A stretch of 16,979 nt of DNA. Origin: Heyndrickxia sporothermodurans. GTDB taxonomy: Bacteria > Bacillota > Bacilli > Bacillales > Bacillaceae_C. Each line of letters starts with the position of its first letter. Position 1 is the first letter of the stretch. The notes below the pieces were generated by a model that was not told the DNA's origin, ran no database searches, and saw only the letters and a program-made list of their open reading frames with translations. The position numbers and the translations under genes are program-made. This document shows, piece by piece, positions 14,737 through 16,979 of the stretch. Where the stretch lies: assembly GCF_016785185.1 (NCBI RefSeq), contig NZ_JAEKDY010000071.1; one strand, 5' to 3'.

Positions 14737-16278
14737 ATGCCTGAAATAACACAAGAAATGATTGTCGTCCTTGATTTTGGCAGTCAATACAATCAATTAA
14801 TTACTAGAAGAATTCGTGAATTTGGTGTGTATAGTGAACTACACCCACATACCATTACGGTAGATGAAATTAAAAAGATGAATCCAAAAGGCATTATTTT
14901 CTCCGGTGGGCCTAATAGTGTGTATGATGAAAATTCATTTCGCTGTGATGAAGCAATCTTCGATTTAGGAATTCCGGTATTTGGCATTTGCTACGGTATG
15001 CAATTGATGACCAAACATTTCGGTGGAAAAGTAGAGCCTGCTACTCATAGAGAATATGGTAAAGCAAAAATCAATGTTCAACCATCTGTGGGACTTTTTA
15101 AAGATCTTCCAAACCAACAAGTTGTATGGATGAGTCACGGTGATCTTGTTACAGAAACACCTGAAGGTTTTGCTGTCGATGCTGTCAGCCCTTCGTGTCC
15201 AATTGCAGCGATGAGTGATGAAAATCGTTCGTTATATGCTGTGCAATTCCATCCAGAAGTCCAACATTCACAATACGGAAATGATATTTTAAGAAACTTT
15301 GTATTTGATGTATGTCATTGTTCTGCGGATTGGTCAATGGAAAACTTTATCGAAATCGAAATGGAAAAAATCCGTGAAACAGTAGGAGATAAGAAAGTTC
15401 TTTGCGCACTTAGCGGCGGAGTCGATTCTTCTGTAGTAGCCGTTCTTATCCATAAAGCAATAGGTGATCAATTAACATGTATTTTTGTTGATCATGGCTT
15501 ATTGCGTAAAGGGGAAGCAGAAAGTGTTATGAAAACTTTCGCCGAAGGCTTTCATATGAATGTCATCAAAGTCGATGCGAAAGACCGTTTCTTGAGAAAG
15601 CTCGAAGGAGTATCTGACCCAGAGAAAAAACGCAAAATTATCGGTAATGAATTTATTTACGTATTTGATGATGAAGCGACAAAACTTGAAGGTATCGAAT
15701 TCCTTGCACAAGGAACATTGTATACTGATATTATCGAAAGTGGGACAGCTACTGCACAAACAATCAAGTCACATCATAATGTCGGCGGTCTTCCTGAAGA
15801 TATGCAATTTACGTTGATTGAACCGTTAAATACATTGTTTAAAGACGAGGTTCGTGCACTTGGAACAGAACTAGGAATTCCTGATGAAATTGTTTGGAGA
15901 CAACCATTCCCAGGTCCTGGTTTAGGTATTCGTGTGCTTGGAGCGATTTCTGAAGAAAAGTTAGAAATTGTTCGTGAATCCGATTATATTTTACGTGAAG
16001 AAATTAAAAAGGCTGGCCTTGATCGAGAAATATGGCAATATTTCACCGTTCTTCCTGACATTCGCAGTGTAGGTGTTATGGGAGATACAAGAACGTATGA
16101 TTACACAATTGGCATTCGCGCCGTTACTTCCATCGATGGAATGACATCTGACTGGGCACGTATTCCATGGGATGTACTTGAACTAATTTCAACACGTATC
16201 GTTAATGAAGTTAGCCATGTGAATCGTGTGGTGTATGATATTACATCTAAGCCACCTGCAACGATTGAGTGGGAGTAG
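14737..16278 (+). CDS. guaA: GMP synthase (glutamine-hydrolysing)
   Basis: GuaA converts XMP to GMP with ATP and glutamine-derived ammonia in the last step of guanine nucleotide synthesis. The 513-residue product has a class I glutamine amidotransferase domain (about 10-200) with catalytic C85 in FGICYGMQ, H172 and E174 in FHPEVQ, and SGGPNS at the oxyanion side. The ATP-pyrophosphatase domain follows, with PP-loop SGGVDSS at 226-232, and then the dimerisation domain with QPFPGPGLGIR and the C-terminal DITSKPPATIEWE. All family blocks are present and the length is standard. ATG 14737 follows GTTGGGGGAA at about seven bases. The gene is preceded by a guanine riboswitch and its own promoter. 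Confidence 0.97.
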   Translation: MPEITQEMIVVLDFGSQYNQLITRRIREFGVYSELHPHTITVDEIKKMNPKGIIFSGGPNSVYDENSFRCDEAIFDLGIPVFGICYGMQLMTKHFGGKVEPATHREYGKAKINVQPSVGLFKDLPNQQVVWMSHGDLVTETPEGFAVDAVSPSCPIAAMSDENRSLYAVQFHPEVQHSQYGNDILRNFVFDVCHCSADWSMENFIEIEMEKIRETVGDKKVLCALSGGVDSSVVAVLIHKAIGDQLTCIFVDHGLLRKGEAESVMKTFAEGFHMNVIKVDAKDRFLRKLEGVSDPEKKRKIIGNEFIYVFDDEATKLEGIEFLAQGTLYTDIIESGTATAQTIKSHHNVGGLPEDMQFTLIEPLNTLFKDEVRALGTELGIPDEIVWRQPFPGPGLGIRVLGAISEEKLEIVRESDYILREEIKKAGLDREIWQYFTVLPDIRSVGVMGDTRTYDYTIGIRAVTSIDGMTSDWARIPWDVLELISTRIVNEVSHVNRVVYDITSKPPATIEWE

Positions 16279-16366
16279 ATATCTAACATTCAAATGATTA
16301 AAAGTGCTGGGAAGGCAGTTGTATCAGTGGTTTAACCGTAAGATTTCGTAGGATTGAATAACAATA

Positions 16367-16414
16367 TAATTAGCACAAAAGCTTGGGGTTTTTTTCTCAA
16401 GCTTTTGTTAATTA
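16367..16414 (+). terminator. Stem-loop downstream of guaA
   Basis: ACAAAAGCTTG 16375-16385 pairs with CAAGCTTTTGT 16398-16408, and TAATTA 16367-16372 with TAATTA 16409-16414 around a two-base bulge. The T7 run lies in the loop rather than after the stem, so termination is likely but not typical. It sits about 90 bases past the guaA stop. Confidence 0.55.
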
Positions 16415-16462
16415 AAGGAGAAATTGTACAAGTTCGTTAGACGCTAAACTGAGTTTGAAAAG

Positions 16463-16648
16463 TAAGCGGAAAAATTCCCCTTAATTAAGAAAATAGCACT
16501 GAAAATATCTTAAATAGCCGGAAAAATTCCGACTATTAACTCGAAAAACGTGAAAATAAGTAAATTTGCTTTGCTTAAGCGGAAAAACTCCGCTTATTCC
16601 TCCCGATTTGAGCTCTATTCTGCTGTATAACCGGAAAATATCCGCTTA
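16463..16648. repeat. Tandem array of four short GGAAAAA-loop hairpins
   Basis: Four near-palindromes of the form TAAGCGGAAAAACTCCGCTTA stand in a row: 16463-16483, 16513-16537, 16576-16596 and 16628-16648, spaced about 50-63 bases apart. Copy three is perfect; copies one, two and four each have a mismatch in the stem. Spacers share only A-rich character. The array is non-coding, downstream of guaA, and is unlike CRISPR because the repeats are short and imperfect and the spacers unequal. Confidence 0.7.
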
Positions 16649-16649
16649 T

Positions 16650-16979
16650 TTTGATTAGCTTTGGTTGCTCAAAAGGACAATACCCTGCACCCTTAAAGTA
16701 GAATGGAAATAAGAAAAGTGAAGGAGCCTTATCCGGCCTAGACAAGCAATTTATTTACAATACACGAACATTAATTTGAAAATAATTAATATTATTCGCT
16801 TTTGTATTGACTAGCGCTTTAAAACTATATAAACTATATTTATAAATTAAATGAGTCAATTTCATAATTGCTCTTTTTAAAAATACAGAATCCTACAGAA
16901 TTTCTAAAATATATTTTTAAAAACAGAAATCATGCTACTTGTTGCTGATTTAATTGTACATTAATTCGGTCTGCGGCTA
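16650..16979. other. AT-rich non-coding end of the window with a possible outward promoter
   Basis: I see no gene here. TTGACT at 16807-16812 is followed at 17 bases by TAAACT (16830-16835), or at 15 by TATAAA, within a tandem ACTATAT run. This could be a promoter for a gene beyond the right edge. TACAGAAT occurs twice near 16885-16903. In B. subtilis a purine permease gene follows guaA, but nothing of it is visible here. Confidence 0.4.

Noticed and set aside
16463..16648. Possible CRISPR array.
   Set aside because: Units are about 21 bases with mismatches and spacers differ in length; there are no cas genes in the window.
16851..16880. Short frame starting ATG near 16851 after the possible promoter.
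   Set aside because: It ends after nine codons and has no ribosome binding site.

Overview
The window looks like chromosomal DNA of a low-GC Gram-positive bacterium of the family Bacillaceae. The codon use, strong AGGAGG-type ribosome binding sites, TPP and guanine riboswitches and YkoFEDC, PncA and GuaA proteins all resemble Bacillus. From memory, the order MoxR (yeaC) - DUF58 (yeaD) - transglutaminase (yebA) - guaA matches the Bacillus subtilis locus. The intergenic repeats and several sequence differences suggest another bacilli genus or species; I cannot name it.

Layout. Positions 1-760 hold decayed genes: the frameshifted tail of an AraC-family regulator and a 27-codon stub of a HAD phosphatase. 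A LysP-type amino-acid permease follows on the minus strand (845-2287), with hairpins beyond its stop. Between it and the next operon lies a 286-bp GC-rich element with perfect 21-bp terminal inverted repeats and nested internal stems. A strong promoter and a TPP riboswitch then precede ykoF-ykoE-ykoD-ykoC (3121-6701), an ECF-type transporter for thiamin or its pyrimidine precursor. Next is a compact NAD-salvage operon, pncA-pncB-nadE (6830-9725), closed by a clear terminator. A short degenerate copy of the same repeat family separates it from yeaC-yeaD-yebA (10027-14422), three overlapping genes of unsettled role. A promoter overlapping the yebA stop codon drives a guanine riboswitch and guaA (14737-16278). 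The last 700 bases hold no gene: a stem-loop, a tandem array of four short hairpins, and an AT-rich stretch with a possible promoter pointing out of the window.

How the genes work together. Two blocks are under metabolite-sensing RNA: thiamin pyrophosphate controls thiamin or HMP uptake, and guanine controls GMP synthesis. In both leaders I can name the bases of the terminator and of the competing pairing, and in both the 3' strand of P1 is the shared segment. The pnc-nad block covers nicotinamide to nicotinate, nicotinate mononucleotide and the last amidation to NAD; only the NadD step is absent here. No clearly new protein system is visible. The most unusual material is non-coding: the 286-bp nested-stem element, the hairpin array after guaA, and the inverted repeats around the guanine aptamer.
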